From the NCBI RefSeq assembly GCF_013009345.1, contig NZ_JABELE010000002.1:257387-321386 (forward strand): a DNA stretch of 64,000 bases, in the 5' to 3' direction. The position numbers were made by a program, and so were the translations under genes. Below the pieces are notes generated by a model. The model was not told where the DNA came from, ran no database searches, and worked only from the letters and a program-made list of their open reading frames with translations. The stretch is from Acinetobacter geminorum (GTDB lineage Bacteria; Pseudomonadota; Gammaproteobacteria; Pseudomonadales; Moraxellaceae). How positions within the stretch are numbered: position 1 is the stretch's first letter; the number at the start of each line of letters is the position of its first letter. Of this stretch, positions 31,985-40,549 are shown piece by piece.

Positions 31985-33250
31985 ATGTCTGAACCTCAGT
32001 TTTCCCTTAGTGAATATCTCGGCACAGTTCAGGAAGTCATACGTGTGGCTTTTGATGAACCAGTTTGGGTAAAAGCAGAAATTCGAAATTTAAATATTAA
32101 GGGCGGTCATTACTATTTAGAACTCGCAGAAAAAGATGCAGAGACTGATAAAGTTATTGCCAGCTGTAAAGCCACGATCTGGAAATTTTCAGCGAGTAAA
32201 ATTGTTTTAAAGTTCGAACGTGAAACTGGGATTGAGATTTCAAGTGATTTAAATGTACTCATCAAAATTAGAGCACGTTTTGATCCTCAATATGGATTTT
32301 CGGTCAATATTGAAGAGATTGACTCAAGCTTTACATTGGGTGAAATTGCTAAACGTTATCAGCAAATTATTGAACGACTTACTCAAGAAGGTTTAATCCA
32401 TAAAAATAAACTTCTTCCCACTCCTTTTGATATTCAAAATGTTTTAGTGATTGCCCCTCAAAATGCTGCGGGTCTCGGTGACTTTAAAAAAGATGCAGAT
32501 GCTCTTGAGCGAAATAGGGTTTGCCATTTTGTGTATCACACCGCTACTTTTCAAGGAAACACGGCTGCAACCAGTTTGATTGAATCCTTAGGTTCAGGTT
32601 TAAGACAATGGGCCAGCACGTTTAACTTTCCGCCTGATTTAATTGTGATTATTCGCGGTGGTGGATCGGTGAATGATTTAGCTTATTTAAATGATTATGA
32701 ACTTGCCGCCCTACTTTGCAAACGTAGTGTACCCATTTGGGTAGGCATAGGGCATGAAAAAGACCGTACAATTCTTGATGAAATTGCTCATCGCTCATTT
32801 GATACGCCAAGTAAAGTGATTGCTGGTATTCGAAACCACATTGTTGAACGCGTACAAGAAGCTGTAGATAGTCTACAAACGATTAAGCTACTTTCTCAGC
32901 ATCAAATCACGACCTATCAAAGCAAGAATGATCAACTGCTTCATCACATAAAATCTTCGGCACAGAGTCAACTTAGCTCGGCCCATCGTTTGCTTGACCA
33001 GATGAAAGAACGTACTCAGTTTAGCTCACAACAACAGGTTAAATTTTCATTAGCCCAAATCGAATCGTTGATGAAAGAAATCCTTTTGCAAAACCCGAAA
33101 CAGGTTCAAGCCAAGGGCTATGCAATTGTTAGATCAGAAGGTAAAGCGATTCGCTCTATACATCAAATTTCAAGCCCCGCCATTGCTATTGAGATGCAAG
33201 ATGGTGTGGTTGAAGCCAACATTACACAGGTAATTCCAAATGAAGAATGA
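31985..33250 (+). CDS. xseA: Exodeoxyribonuclease VII large subunit
   Basis: A 421-residue subunit of the single-strand-specific exonuclease ExoVII. N-terminal OB fold (VWVKAEIRNLNIKGGHYYLE), then the catalytic core with DLIVIIRGGGSVNDLAYLND, WVGIGHEKDRTILDEIAH and the RSFDTPSKV loop, followed by a coiled-coil. Overlaps xseB by 11 bases, so the two subunits are co-translated. Confidence 0.95.
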   Translation: MSEPQFSLSEYLGTVQEVIRVAFDEPVWVKAEIRNLNIKGGHYYLELAEKDAETDKVIASCKATIWKFSASKIVLKFERETGIEISSDLNVLIKIRARFDPQYGFSVNIEEIDSSFTLGEIAKRYQQIIERLTQEGLIHKNKLLPTPFDIQNVLVIAPQNAAGLGDFKKDADALERNRVCHFVYHTATFQGNTAATSLIESLGSGLRQWASTFNFPPDLIVIIRGGGSVNDLAYLNDYELAALLCKRSVPIWVGIGHEKDRTILDEIAHRSFDTPSKVIAGIRNHIVERVQEAVDSLQTIKLLSQHQITTYQSKNDQLLHHIKSSAQSQLSSAHRLLDQMKERTQFSSQQQVKFSLAQIESLMKEILLQNPKQVQAKGYAIVRSEGKAIRSIHQISSPAIAIEMQDGVVEANITQVIPNEE

Positions 33251-33434
33251 AGAGTTAACGTTTAAAGATGGTCATGACATTTTGAAGAAAAATGCCGAAT
33301 TATTAGAATCTCAAGAAAGCCCAGATATTGATAATTTAATGAAGATTGTTGAAGAATCTATTACTGCTTATAAAGCATGTAAGTCACGTATTGAAGCCGT
33401 TCAACAAGCTTTAGATGAGACATTCAAAGAATAA
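33240..33434 (+). CDS. xseB: Exodeoxyribonuclease VII small subunit
   Basis: A 64-residue helical protein (FKDGHDILKKNAELLESQES, LMKIVEESITAYKACKSRIE) of the usual XseB size; it binds the coiled-coil of XseA. Its start overlaps the xseA end. A terminator follows immediately. Confidence 0.88.
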   Translation: MKNEELTFKDGHDILKKNAELLESQESPDIDNLMKIVEESITAYKACKSRIEAVQQALDETFKE

Positions 33435-33436
33435 AA

Positions 33437-33473
33437 AAAGCCCACTCCTACTTCTCATTGAAGGAATGGGCTT
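33437..33473 (+). terminator. Terminator after xseAB
   Basis: AAGCCCACTCCT and AGGAATGGGCTT form the stem; the T tail is weak (AGTG), so efficiency is uncertain. Confidence 0.6.
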
Positions 33474-33688
33474 AGTGAAATCCACTTAATCCTGAAATGC
33501 AAAAATGTGGATTAGGTCACATTTTTACACAAGCATAGTCCCATAACCATTTTAGATGTTCAATATTTTAATTGTGTCTATACGTTAGTTTGGCTTAATT
33601 TTCACCACCTCTTAAATAAAACGAGTTCTATTAAGACCCTACCAAACACAAACTCTACTCATGGTTATTGTTAAATTTAATTTAAGAG

Positions 33689-33907
33689 TTATTCCTCACT
33701 GAATGGACCAATTAACTGATAAATTTTGCCGTCTTTAGGGTTTTCATAGAGCAAATCCATATTGGGTAAAATAATATCGTCATTAATTTCAATATGTTCA
33801 ACGCTTTTATGAAGCTCAAGCGCATGGTCATTCATGGGTCTAACTTTTGCCAAAGCAATTGATTCTTTATCAAACTGGTCCTTGATAATTACTTTTAATC
33901 TTTTCAT
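33689..33907 (-). CDS. Small hypothetical protein
   Basis: A 72-residue soluble protein (MKRLKVIIKDQFDKESIALA, HIEINDDIILPNMDLLYENP, IYQLIGPFSEE). AGGAG is 6 bases before the ATG, a strong sign of translation. No known family. Downstream of it on the same strand is nothing; upstream lies the LysE-family gene's 3' end only 48 bases away, but the order does not suggest a shared job. Confidence 0.6.
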   Translation of the reverse strand: MKRLKVIIKDQFDKESIALAKVRPMNDHALELHKSVEHIEINDDIILPNMDLLYENPKDGKIYQLIGPFSEE

Positions 33908-33955
33908 AAAAATCTCCTGAAAAATAAATTTTTTAATATAAATAATGGGTTAAGT

Positions 33956-34549
33956 TTAAAATGAGCTAATCGCAGAATAGCCGATTGGCATCGCAAAAAA
34001 AGTTAAAATAAATGCAGCCGTACGTTGTAAATTACGTTGGTTTAACCAAGTTACTTTGTTTGAAATTAATACGGTTCCAAAAGCAATCCATAAAAATGCA
34101 ATGGGTGTAATTAATGATAAAAAAATAGCAATATGCACAAAATAAACGTGAAGCACTTCCCATGCTGCATGTGGAAAAATAGCAGAAGCAAAGAGTAAAG
34201 CTTTAGGATTTAAAAGTGTTGCAACAAATAAAGCCTTAGGTGTAATCAGTGGGGTGTCTAATTTGATGTCATTTGTTGATGTTATCCAAAGTTTAAATGC
34301 AAGGTAGAGAATAAAAGTTGCACTTATTAACTTTAATAAGGCAGGAAGCCAAGGAATAAAATGTGAAACTGACTCAAGCAAAACACCCCATGAAGTAATT
34401 GCAATAAGATAACCCATCACTTCAGCAGGAATAAGTTTAAGAGACTGCTTCACCCCTGCTTGTATTCCAGCCGAGGCTAACAATGTATTTGTTGGGCCTG
34501 GAGTCAACAAAATGGTGACCACAAGTCCAATAAACATAAATGACACCAT
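33956..34549 (-). CDS. LysE/RhtB family transporter
   Basis: About 197 residues with six membrane helices and the signature LVVTILLTPGPTNTLLASAG, then TPKALFVATLLNPKALLFAS. The ATG at 34549 is preferred over a TTG two codons upstream. Second LysE-type exporter in the window (the other at 27605), only distantly similar. Transcribed toward the small gene at 33689, which it may share a transcript with. Confidence 0.87.
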   Translation of the reverse strand: MVSFMFIGLVVTILLTPGPTNTLLASAGIQAGVKQSLKLIPAEVMGYLIAITSWGVLLESVSHFIPWLPALLKLISATFILYLAFKLWITSTNDIKLDTPLITPKALFVATLLNPKALLFASAIFPHAAWEVLHVYFVHIAIFLSLITPIAFLWIAFGTVLISNKVTWLNQRNLQRTAAFILTFFAMPIGYSAISSF

Positions 34550-34555
34550 AGGCAA

Positions 34556-34990
34556 TGAACTCTTTAGTTATGCTAGGCGAAATATGTCAAAAAGGAATAT
34601 CTATTGTCGACATAATGGTTGTAACAAGAAATATTGAATTTTATTTTTTTAATTTTAAAACAATTAATTAACTCCACATGACTACAAATTCACTTACTAT
34701 TTCAATAATTTTAAATATGCAAAATCGATCACACAAATATAGAATAAACGCTATTTTTTCTGCTTGCTAAACAACTAAATCAAGCTTTTTTTCACAGAAA
34801 AATAAGTCGTTATTTTTAATATTTAGTTCTTATTCAGCTTATTTAATAAACGCTTTTTTCTGACTTGAAATTTGAAAATTGATCAATATATAAACAATTA
34901 GAAGTCGTGATTTTACTGAATATGATGTCCCATTCCCCATCAATTCTTTGATTGTCGCTTTCATCAAATAAATCAGATGATGGAGGATGC
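34556..34990. other. AT-rich gap without genes
   Basis: 435 bases. Very AT-rich with many A/T tracts; no credible coding frame, RNA fold or repeat was seen. It presumably contains the promoters for the LysE gene (left) and the gene at 34991 (right). Confidence 0.5.
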
Positions 34991-35320
34991 ATGATGAATG
35001 CTTATGTTCGCCCTCATCCAGATGGTTTTAAATCTTTTTTAGGCAAGAATCAGAAAACTGGACTCTACATTGTACGAGTTGGTTGGACGGTTTATGAAAT
35101 GAATGGCAATGGTTCTGTGCTATACATTGTCAAAAATGAAGATACGATTCCGTTGGATGTAGAAAATTTTAAAACTGATCGTCCCAAAATTTATGCTGCT
35201 CTTCTAAGTGAAGTTCAGTTTCAACGCAAGAAACAACTCGCGATTGATCTCCAGCAATCAAACATCCCTTCTTATGACCGTAAAGCCTACAAAAAACGGC
35301 GTGGCTTTATTAACTCTTAA
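34991..35320 (+). CDS. Conserved hypothetical protein
   Basis: About 109 residues from the tandem ATG ATG at 34991-34996, with GGAGG just upstream (the second ATG has the better spacing). Soluble: NAYVRPHPDGFKSFLGKNQK, YIVRVGWTVYEMNGNG, and a basic C-terminus (SYDRKAYKKRRGF). It looks like a small Acinetobacter-specific protein; I know no family. Ends with its own terminator. Confidence 0.6.
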   Translation: MMNAYVRPHPDGFKSFLGKNQKTGLYIVRVGWTVYEMNGNGSVLYIVKNEDTIPLDVENFKTDRPKIYAALLSEVQFQRKKQLAIDLQQSNIPSYDRKAYKKRRGFINS

Positions 35321-35795
35321 GTGAAGGTATTTACTTTAAACTCATATAGAAAAAGCACCCTTAGGTGCTTTTTCTTTTAACGACCTGTTGTAATTAATAC
35401 AAGCATACTCAGTATTAAAGTACTTAATGATCGTTTGCAATGTATGTGGACTTCATGCTCAGCTCCGTGAGCATATTGATTAACGTTTTCCATTTCGTGT
35501 GCCCTTAAAGTTCACACTGATAATCTGCCCAATTTTCACACAATAAGAAATTAGCCAAAAGTATTATATGCAATTAAATTTAACACAATCCTTAAATTTA
35601 AATCCCCTCTTAACATGAACAATTATGAGCGTTTTAACTAAAAACTGGATGTAACATTCTACTACGAGGTTAATTATGTATTAGCGATTTGTAGACCTTT
35701 CATCTCAAACAGCCATGCCTTAAAAATGATCTTCTAAAATAGGAAATATAACGATATTCCATTTTTTAATAATAGCCTTCGACAGGAGAACTTTT
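35321..35795. other. Gap before the copper-storage gene
   Basis: 475 bases: the terminator at 35349-35377, then AT-rich sequence with no credible gene. No clear CueR-type 19-bp-spaced promoter was found before the copper-storage gene, unlike copA and copZ. Confidence 0.5.
35349..35377 (+). terminator. Terminator after the hypothetical gene
   Basis: AAAAAGCACC-CTTA-GGTGCTTTTTC, a 10-bp stem with a T tail. Confidence 0.85.
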
Positions 35796-36152
35796 ATGGA
35801 AATTCAACGAGAAACCAACTCTTCTTTATTTTGTAATGCCTCTACCTCAATTCAAGCTTGTATTGAATGTATGATTGCTTGTAAAACTTGTGCAGCTGCA
35901 TGTTTACAAGAAGAACATGTTCATATGATGCGTGAATGTATTAAGCATTGCATGACATGTGTAGAAACCTGCCAACTTTGTACGTCTTTAGAACTAAGAA
36001 ACTCTGAACTAGCAGAATCAGCAATGCAACTTTGCGCAAATGCATGTCAACTTTGTGCAGCGGAATGTAGCAAACATGAGCATGAACATTGTCAGATCTG
36101 TGCGAAAGCATGTTTAGCCTGTGCTCAAGCTTGTCTTGCCTATCGTGCTTAA
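35796..36152 (+). CDS. Four-helix-bundle copper-storage protein (Csp, DUF326)
   Basis: A 118-residue protein with 20 cysteines, mostly in CxxC/CxxxC spacing along helices (CIECMIACKTCAAAC, CMTCVETCQLC, CANACQLCAAEC, CQICAKACLACAQAC). In Csp proteins such cysteines line the inside of a four-helix bundle and bind many Cu(I). It has no signal peptide, so it is a cytosolic, Csp3-like store. GGAG precedes the ATG. It sits 1 kb from cueR-copA-copZ, which supports a copper role. Confidence 0.88.
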   Translation: MEIQRETNSSLFCNASTSIQACIECMIACKTCAAACLQEEHVHMMRECIKHCMTCVETCQLCTSLELRNSELAESAMQLCANACQLCAAECSKHEHEHCQICAKACLACAQACLAYRA

Positions 36153-36265
36153 ATAATTTTCCAGATGTAAAGCCTACGCGTCTTTAGATCGTAGGCTGAT
36201 TAAAATACTTTAAATAACAACGAATTATATATTTATTATTTAAGGAATACTTTTTTATAGGCATA

Positions 36266-36298
36266 AAAAAAACCCGCATCTTGGGGAAAATGCAGGCT
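36266..36298 (-). terminator. Minus-strand terminator
   Basis: On the minus strand GCCTGCAT-TTTCCCCAAG-ATGCGGG is followed by eight T. No minus-strand gene ends here; a second terminator at 36501 lies upstream, so this ends either read-through or a further short transcript starting near 36390. Confidence 0.65.
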
Positions 36299-36500
36299 CT
36301 TAGATCTCCCACAACGACCATGAGTTCATTATTAAACTTGAACTTTAAACCGTTAACTAAATGTACCGTTAATTAAAATAAAAATCAATACAGAATAGTC
36401 TGTATATTTCAATTTTTTTATGATTTTTACATTACTTTTTCATAAATAGTTTAAAAATATAAGATATTTTTAAATGAGAAATAGCTTTTTAAAAGACATT

Positions 36501-36662
36501 AAAAAAGCCCGTTTCACGGGCTTTTCTGCAACGGTGAGCAAGTTAAGATTTGTGTCTATCCATCTCTTAGTTTGCTCTTTGCTAGCTATATGTAAGGTCT
36601 TATCGTATCTTTTGCCCTGTCCCAAGTTTCCCTGTGGATCGAGGAGATATTACGATTACCTT
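36501..36662 (-). ncRNA. Candidate small RNA (promoter and terminator, no ORF)
   Basis: On the minus strand an extended -10 box TGCTATAACT (36678-36669) predicts a start near 36662. The transcript would end at a strong terminator GCCCGTGAAACGGGC (36521-36507) with six T, giving about 160 nt. Between them is GC-richer sequence (ATCTCCTCGATCCACAGGG, then CTTGGGACAGGGC) without a ribosome site or useful frame. The next minus-strand gene upstream stops at 36750, so it could also be the long 3' end of that mRNA. The class of RNA is not recognised. Confidence 0.5.
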
Positions 36663-36749
36663 AGGTACAGTTATAGCACATTATTTATTCATGACTAGTC
36701 TTGTTCACGTTTTTTTACAAATGAATAAAATACGATCTAACCTTAATAT

Positions 36750-37157
36750 TTAAGGGTTTTCTATCCCATTTGGATATTGGCGAGCGGTATCACAAATTGG
36801 ATACCACTTCACTTGTGAATTGACAAAAGCATGAGAGATGACTGGCGTCGATATTTCTTCATTAATAAGTCCTACCCTTAGGCGTACCACTTCTGGCTTA
36901 TCTAGACGTTCACTCCAGATCGGTGAACCACAAGTTTTACAGAACACTCTCTTTTTATTAGGCGATGCAAAATAAGCCTGTAAAAGATTTTCACCCTGCA
37001 CAATGTTTAAATCACTTTTTTGTACTTGAGTGATGGCAGCAAAAGCAGCCCCTTGTGCTTTTTGGCATTGATTACAATGACAAACCATGATGGGTTCTAA
37101 TTCGACATTAATGCACAGTTGAACGCCATTACAAAGACAAGAAGCAGTATAAGCCAT
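36750..37157 (-). CDS. GFA (glutathione-dependent formaldehyde-activating-like) family protein
   Basis: A 135-residue zinc protein of the GFA/CENP-V fold: CLCNGVQL, CHCNQCQKAQGAAFAA and CKTCGSPIWSERL supply the metal-binding cysteines. Family name aside, most members have no proven formaldehyde role. Same strand as cueR, 27 bases after it, so probably in one transcript with the copper genes. A role in copper or thiol stress is inference. Confidence 0.87.
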   Translation of the reverse strand: MAYTASCLCNGVQLCINVELEPIMVCHCNQCQKAQGAAFAAITQVQKSDLNIVQGENLLQAYFASPNKKRVFCKTCGSPIWSERLDKPEVVRLRVGLINEEISTPVISHAFVNSQVKWYPICDTARQYPNGIENP

Positions 37158-37184
37158 GATTTTTCCTTTTTATTTTAATGAAAC

Positions 37185-37586
37185 TTAGCTTACACCCACA
37201 CCTTTTTCAATGTGATCTAAGATGGCACAAGAAGCCTGTTGGTCGCCACAGCAATCATCAGCAGAAGCCTGCAAAATATTGACCATTTCTTGGAGATGGG
37301 CAATTTTCTGTTTTAATTCGGCAATGTGTTTGACGGTTAGGGCTTTCACTTCTGCACTATGCCGATCTGTGTTTTTCCAAAGTGAAATAAGCTCTTTCAT
37401 CTGTTCAGAAGAAAAACCTAACTCTCTGGCATGTTTTAAAAAATTCAAAGTTTTAAGGTCTGTTTCTGAATAAATGCGATAGCCAGAAGCAGAACGCTGA
37501 GCTGCTTCAAGTAAACCGATTTCTTCATAGTAGCGAATCATTTTCGCTGAAATGCCTGAATGTTTGGATGCCTGACCGATATTCAT
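37185..37586 (-). CDS. cueR: CueR-type MerR family copper-responsive regulator
   Basis: About 133 residues. Winged HTH (NIGQASKHSGISAKMIRYYE, ETDLKTLNFLKHARELGFS), dimerisation helix, then the metal loop. The two C-terminal cysteines are in DDCCGDQQASCAIL, an extended form of the CueR C-x7-C site. The start at MNIGQ has GAGG upstream. Lies just past copA on the same strand. It should activate copA and copZ through the 19-bp-spaced promoters at 40176-40261. Confidence 0.9.
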   Translation of the reverse strand: MNIGQASKHSGISAKMIRYYEEIGLLEAAQRSASGYRIYSETDLKTLNFLKHARELGFSSEQMKELISLWKNTDRHSAEVKALTVKHIAELKQKIAHLQEMVNILQASADDCCGDQQASCAILDHIEKGVGVS

Positions 37587-37661
37587 CTCACACCTCAAAT
37601 ATTAAATTTGGTTTAAGACCTGCTGTCATGATCTTAAACCAAAAGTTGATTTTCAGCACGC

Positions 37662-40133
37662 TTACTCTACTGGCGCATGAAAGCGTTTTAAGCGTAATGC
37701 ATTGCCTAAAACAAAGACTGAAGAAAGTGCCATCGCACCTGCTGCAAACATCGGTGAAAGCAACACACCAAATGCTGGATATAGCGCACCTGCTGCAATT
37801 GGAATTAGGGCTACGTTATATACAAATGCCCAGAATAGGTTTTGACGTATGTTTCGCATGGTGGCTTTACTTAATGCAATTGCATTCGGCACGCCTTTTA
37901 AACTACCTGACATCAGCACCACATCGGCAGCTTCAATCGCAACATCTGTACCTGTACCAATGGCTAAACCGACATCTGCTTGCGCCAAGGCTGGTGCATC
38001 GTTAATGCCATCACCCACAAAGGCCAAACGACCATATTGTTTTTGCAGTTGACGAACTGTGTCCACTTTGCCTTCGGGTAAAACCTCGGCCACGACTTCA
38101 TCAATGTTCAGCTTTTTGGCAATTGCTTGCGCAGTATGACGGTTGTCTCCTGTAATCATGGCCACTTTGAGACCTAATTTATGTAAGGCTTCAATCGCAG
38201 CATAGGTTGTTTCTTTAATTGGGTCTGCCACGGCAATAATTGCTGCAAGTTGCTGGTCAATGGCAACATAGAGTGGTGTTTTGCCTTCTTCACCTAACTG
38301 AGCAGCAATCGCTTGGAATGAGCTGGTGTCTAAACCAAGTTGGTGCATATAACGATCTGCGCCAATTTGTACTTTTTGGCCTGAAACTTCTGCTTCAATA
38401 CCTGAACCTGTAATCGAGTTAAATGCTGTTACTGGTAATAAGTTTAGGCCTTCGCTTTCTGCTGCTTGCACAATCGCAAGGGCAATTGGGTGTTCAGATT
38501 TGGCCTCAACAGAGGCAACTAAAGTCAGCACTTGGTTACGTTCAAAGCCAGATTGCACATTAAAGTCTGTCAGTGTCGGTTTGCCTTCGGTGAGCGTTCC
38601 TGTTTTATCAACGGCAACCACTTGTGCTTCTTGTAAAAGCTGCAAAGCTTCACCTTTACGGAACAAGACACCTAGCTCAGCACCACGTCCAGTACCGACC
38701 ATAATAGAAGTTGGTGTTGCAAGCCCCATCGCACAAGGACAAGCAATAATTAGTACCGCAACAGCATTCACCAAGCCAAAAGTTAGCGCAGGCTCTGGTC
38801 CCCAAATAAACCAAACCAAGAAAGTAATTGCAGCAATTAGCATCACTACAGGCACAAACCACATGGTGACTTTATCCACTAAACCCTGAATCGGAAGTTT
38901 AGAACCTTGGGCTTGTTCAACCATGCGAATAATTTGTGAAAGTACAGACGAAGAACCAACGGCGGTTGCCCGAATGTTTAGAGTACCGTTTTGATTGACC
39001 GTACCACCGACCACCTGATGGCCTACGATCTTTTCAACGGGAACAGGCTCACCCGTAATCATAGATTCATCAATGTAGCTGTGCCCTTCAACTACTTCAC
39101 CATCGACTGGCACACGTTCACCCGGACGAATTTCTACAATAGTTCCACTGACCACTTCGACAACAGCAACTTCCACCACTTGACCGTCACGCTGAATACG
39201 AGCTGTTTTGGGCTGCATTCCAACTAAATGTTGAATCGCTTGCGAAGTACGTCCTTTAGCTTTTGCTTCAAAATATCGCCCGAGTAAAATTAAACTGACA
39301 ATTACAGCAGCCGCTTCAAAGTAAACATTGACCGTACCTTGTGGTAAAACTTGCGGCATAAAGGTTGACACGACTGAGAAACTGTAGGCAGCTAAAGTTC
39401 CAACAGCCACTAGCGAGTTCATATCTGGTGCTAAACGCCATAAGGCTGGAATCCCTTTTTGGTAAAAACGGCGTCCAGGAAAAACGAGTACTAATGTGGT
39501 CAAAACAAACTGTAAAAGCCAGCTATTGTATTGACCAATGGTGTGCATGACCCACATGTGAAAAGCTGGGATTAGATGTGAACCCATTTCCAAAATAAAC
39601 ACAGGTAAGGCCAACACAATCGAAATGATCAAATCTTTTTTAAGCTGATCTAACTCTGAAGCTTTTTTATCGAGTTGCTCATCTTGTTTTTTTTCAGCTG
39701 CTTTCGCGTCATAACCTGCTTTTTTAACAGCACGAATTAAGTCTTCAACATTGACTGATGCATCTGCTTGTACCCAAGCCTGCTCTGTTGCTAAGTTGAC
39801 AGTTGCCTCTTGAACACCGTCTACTTTTTTGAGGGCTTTTTCAACACGTGCAACACAAGATGCACAGGTCATGCCCTCAATAGACAACTCCACTGGTGCA
39901 GCTTTTGGAACATCATAACCCGCACGTTCAACTGCTTTAACCAGTGCTTCGCGCTGAATCGGTTGATTTGAATAAACAACGGCTTTTTCTGTTGCCAAAT
40001 TAACGTTGGCAATCTCTACATTTTCAACTTTCTTAAGTGCTTTTTCGACACGTCCTACACAGGAGGCACAAGTCATGCCCTCAATTGAGAGTGTTTCACT
40101 ATATGCTGGCAATTTTGTGGTTTTTGAGTCCAT
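37662..40133 (-). CDS. copA: Copper-exporting P1B-type ATPase CopA
   Basis: About 823 residues; pumps Cu(I) out of the cytoplasm. Two N-terminal heavy-metal domains (each SIEGMTCASC), membrane helices with the transport motif IACPCAMGLATP, phosphorylation motif VDKTGTLTEGK, HP motif SEHPIALAI and hinge VGDGINDAPALA, then a distal helix with MALSSVFVLGNALRLKRF. Start chosen at MDSKTTKLPAY (AGAGG upstream). The promoter is CueR-like (40176-40206). Upstream of cueR and the GFA gene on the same strand. Confidence 0.96.
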   Translation of the reverse strand: MDSKTTKLPAYSETLSIEGMTCASCVGRVEKALKKVENVEIANVNLATEKAVVYSNQPIQREALVKAVERAGYDVPKAAPVELSIEGMTCASCVARVEKALKKVDGVQEATVNLATEQAWVQADASVNVEDLIRAVKKAGYDAKAAEKKQDEQLDKKASELDQLKKDLIISIVLALPVFILEMGSHLIPAFHMWVMHTIGQYNSWLLQFVLTTLVLVFPGRRFYQKGIPALWRLAPDMNSLVAVGTLAAYSFSVVSTFMPQVLPQGTVNVYFEAAAVIVSLILLGRYFEAKAKGRTSQAIQHLVGMQPKTARIQRDGQVVEVAVVEVVSGTIVEIRPGERVPVDGEVVEGHSYIDESMITGEPVPVEKIVGHQVVGGTVNQNGTLNIRATAVGSSSVLSQIIRMVEQAQGSKLPIQGLVDKVTMWFVPVVMLIAAITFLVWFIWGPEPALTFGLVNAVAVLIIACPCAMGLATPTSIMVGTGRGAELGVLFRKGEALQLLQEAQVVAVDKTGTLTEGKPTLTDFNVQSGFERNQVLTLVASVEAKSEHPIALAIVQAAESEGLNLLPVTAFNSITGSGIEAEVSGQKVQIGADRYMHQLGLDTSSFQAIAAQLGEEGKTPLYVAIDQQLAAIIAVADPIKETTYAAIEALHKLGLKVAMITGDNRHTAQAIAKKLNIDEVVAEVLPEGKVDTVRQLQKQYGRLAFVGDGINDAPALAQADVGLAIGTGTDVAIEAADVVLMSGSLKGVPNAIALSKATMRNIRQNLFWAFVYNVALIPIAAGALYPAFGVLLSPMFAAGAMALSSVFVLGNALRLKRFHAPVE

Positions 40134-40175
40134 CAAACACCTCTGCAAATCTGCAAAATTTAATATTCTGTATTG

Positions 40176-40206
40176 AGCATACAGATTCCCATCATGGGAA
40201 GGTCAA
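40176..40206 (-). promoter_or_regulatory. CueR-dependent promoter of copA
   Basis: On the minus strand TTGACC (40206-40201), a 19-base spacer and TATGCT (40181-40176). The spacer contains the dyad TTCCCATGATGGGAA. A 19-bp spacer with a central dyad is diagnostic of MerR-family activation. Confidence 0.88.
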
Positions 40207-40230
40207 GCATATTTTTTTAAAAATTTGGTC

Positions 40231-40261
40231 TTGACCTTACAATCATGACAAGGTTTAGACT
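40231..40261 (+). promoter_or_regulatory. CueR-dependent promoter of copZ
   Basis: TTGACC (40231-40236), a 19-base spacer and TAGACT (40256-40261). The spacer region has the dyad ACCTT (40234-40238) / AAGGT (40250-40254). It lies back-to-back with the copA promoter, 24 bases away. Confidence 0.83.
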
Positions 40262-40305
40262 CAGTGTTATCCAAACAAACATCTCATTCTTGATGGAGTA
40301 TGAAC

Positions 40306-40500
40306 ATGAAACTACTTATTGAAAATATGACTTGTGGTGGCTGCGCTCGTGGCGTGACTGCGACGATTCAAGATATCGACCCAAATGCAAAAGTAGATGT
40401 AGATTTAGCAACCAAAATCGTGACTGTTGAAAGCAGTGAAAGCATCGATAAAATTACCGAAGCACTTGAAGAAGATGGTTTCCCAGCGAAAGTGCAATAA
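40306..40500 (+). CDS. copZ: Copper chaperone CopZ (HMA domain)
   Basis: A 64-residue ferredoxin-like metal chaperone: MKLLIENMTCGGCARGVTAT with the Cu(I)-binding MTCGGC. Start at 40306 because GGAG is 7 bases upstream; the ATG at 40300 is too close to it. Divergent from copA, with its own CueR-type promoter. It passes Cu(I) to CopA. Confidence 0.9.
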   Translation: MKLLIENMTCGGCARGVTATIQDIDPNAKVDVDLATKIVTVESSESIDKITEALEEDGFPAKVQ

Positions 40501-40549
40501 GATATAAAACTGCATAGCTTCAACCTTTGAAGCTATGCACTTCTCTTAT

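Noticed and set aside
36319..36345. Short minus-strand frame encoding MNSWSLWEI before a terminator, resembling a Trp-rich leader peptide.
   Set aside because: No trp or related gene follows and there is no ribosome site; probably chance.
36474..36698. A plus-strand open frame of 74 codons over the candidate sRNA.
   Set aside because: It reads through a terminator hairpin, has biased Cys/Leu/Ser content typical of chance frames and no ribosome site.
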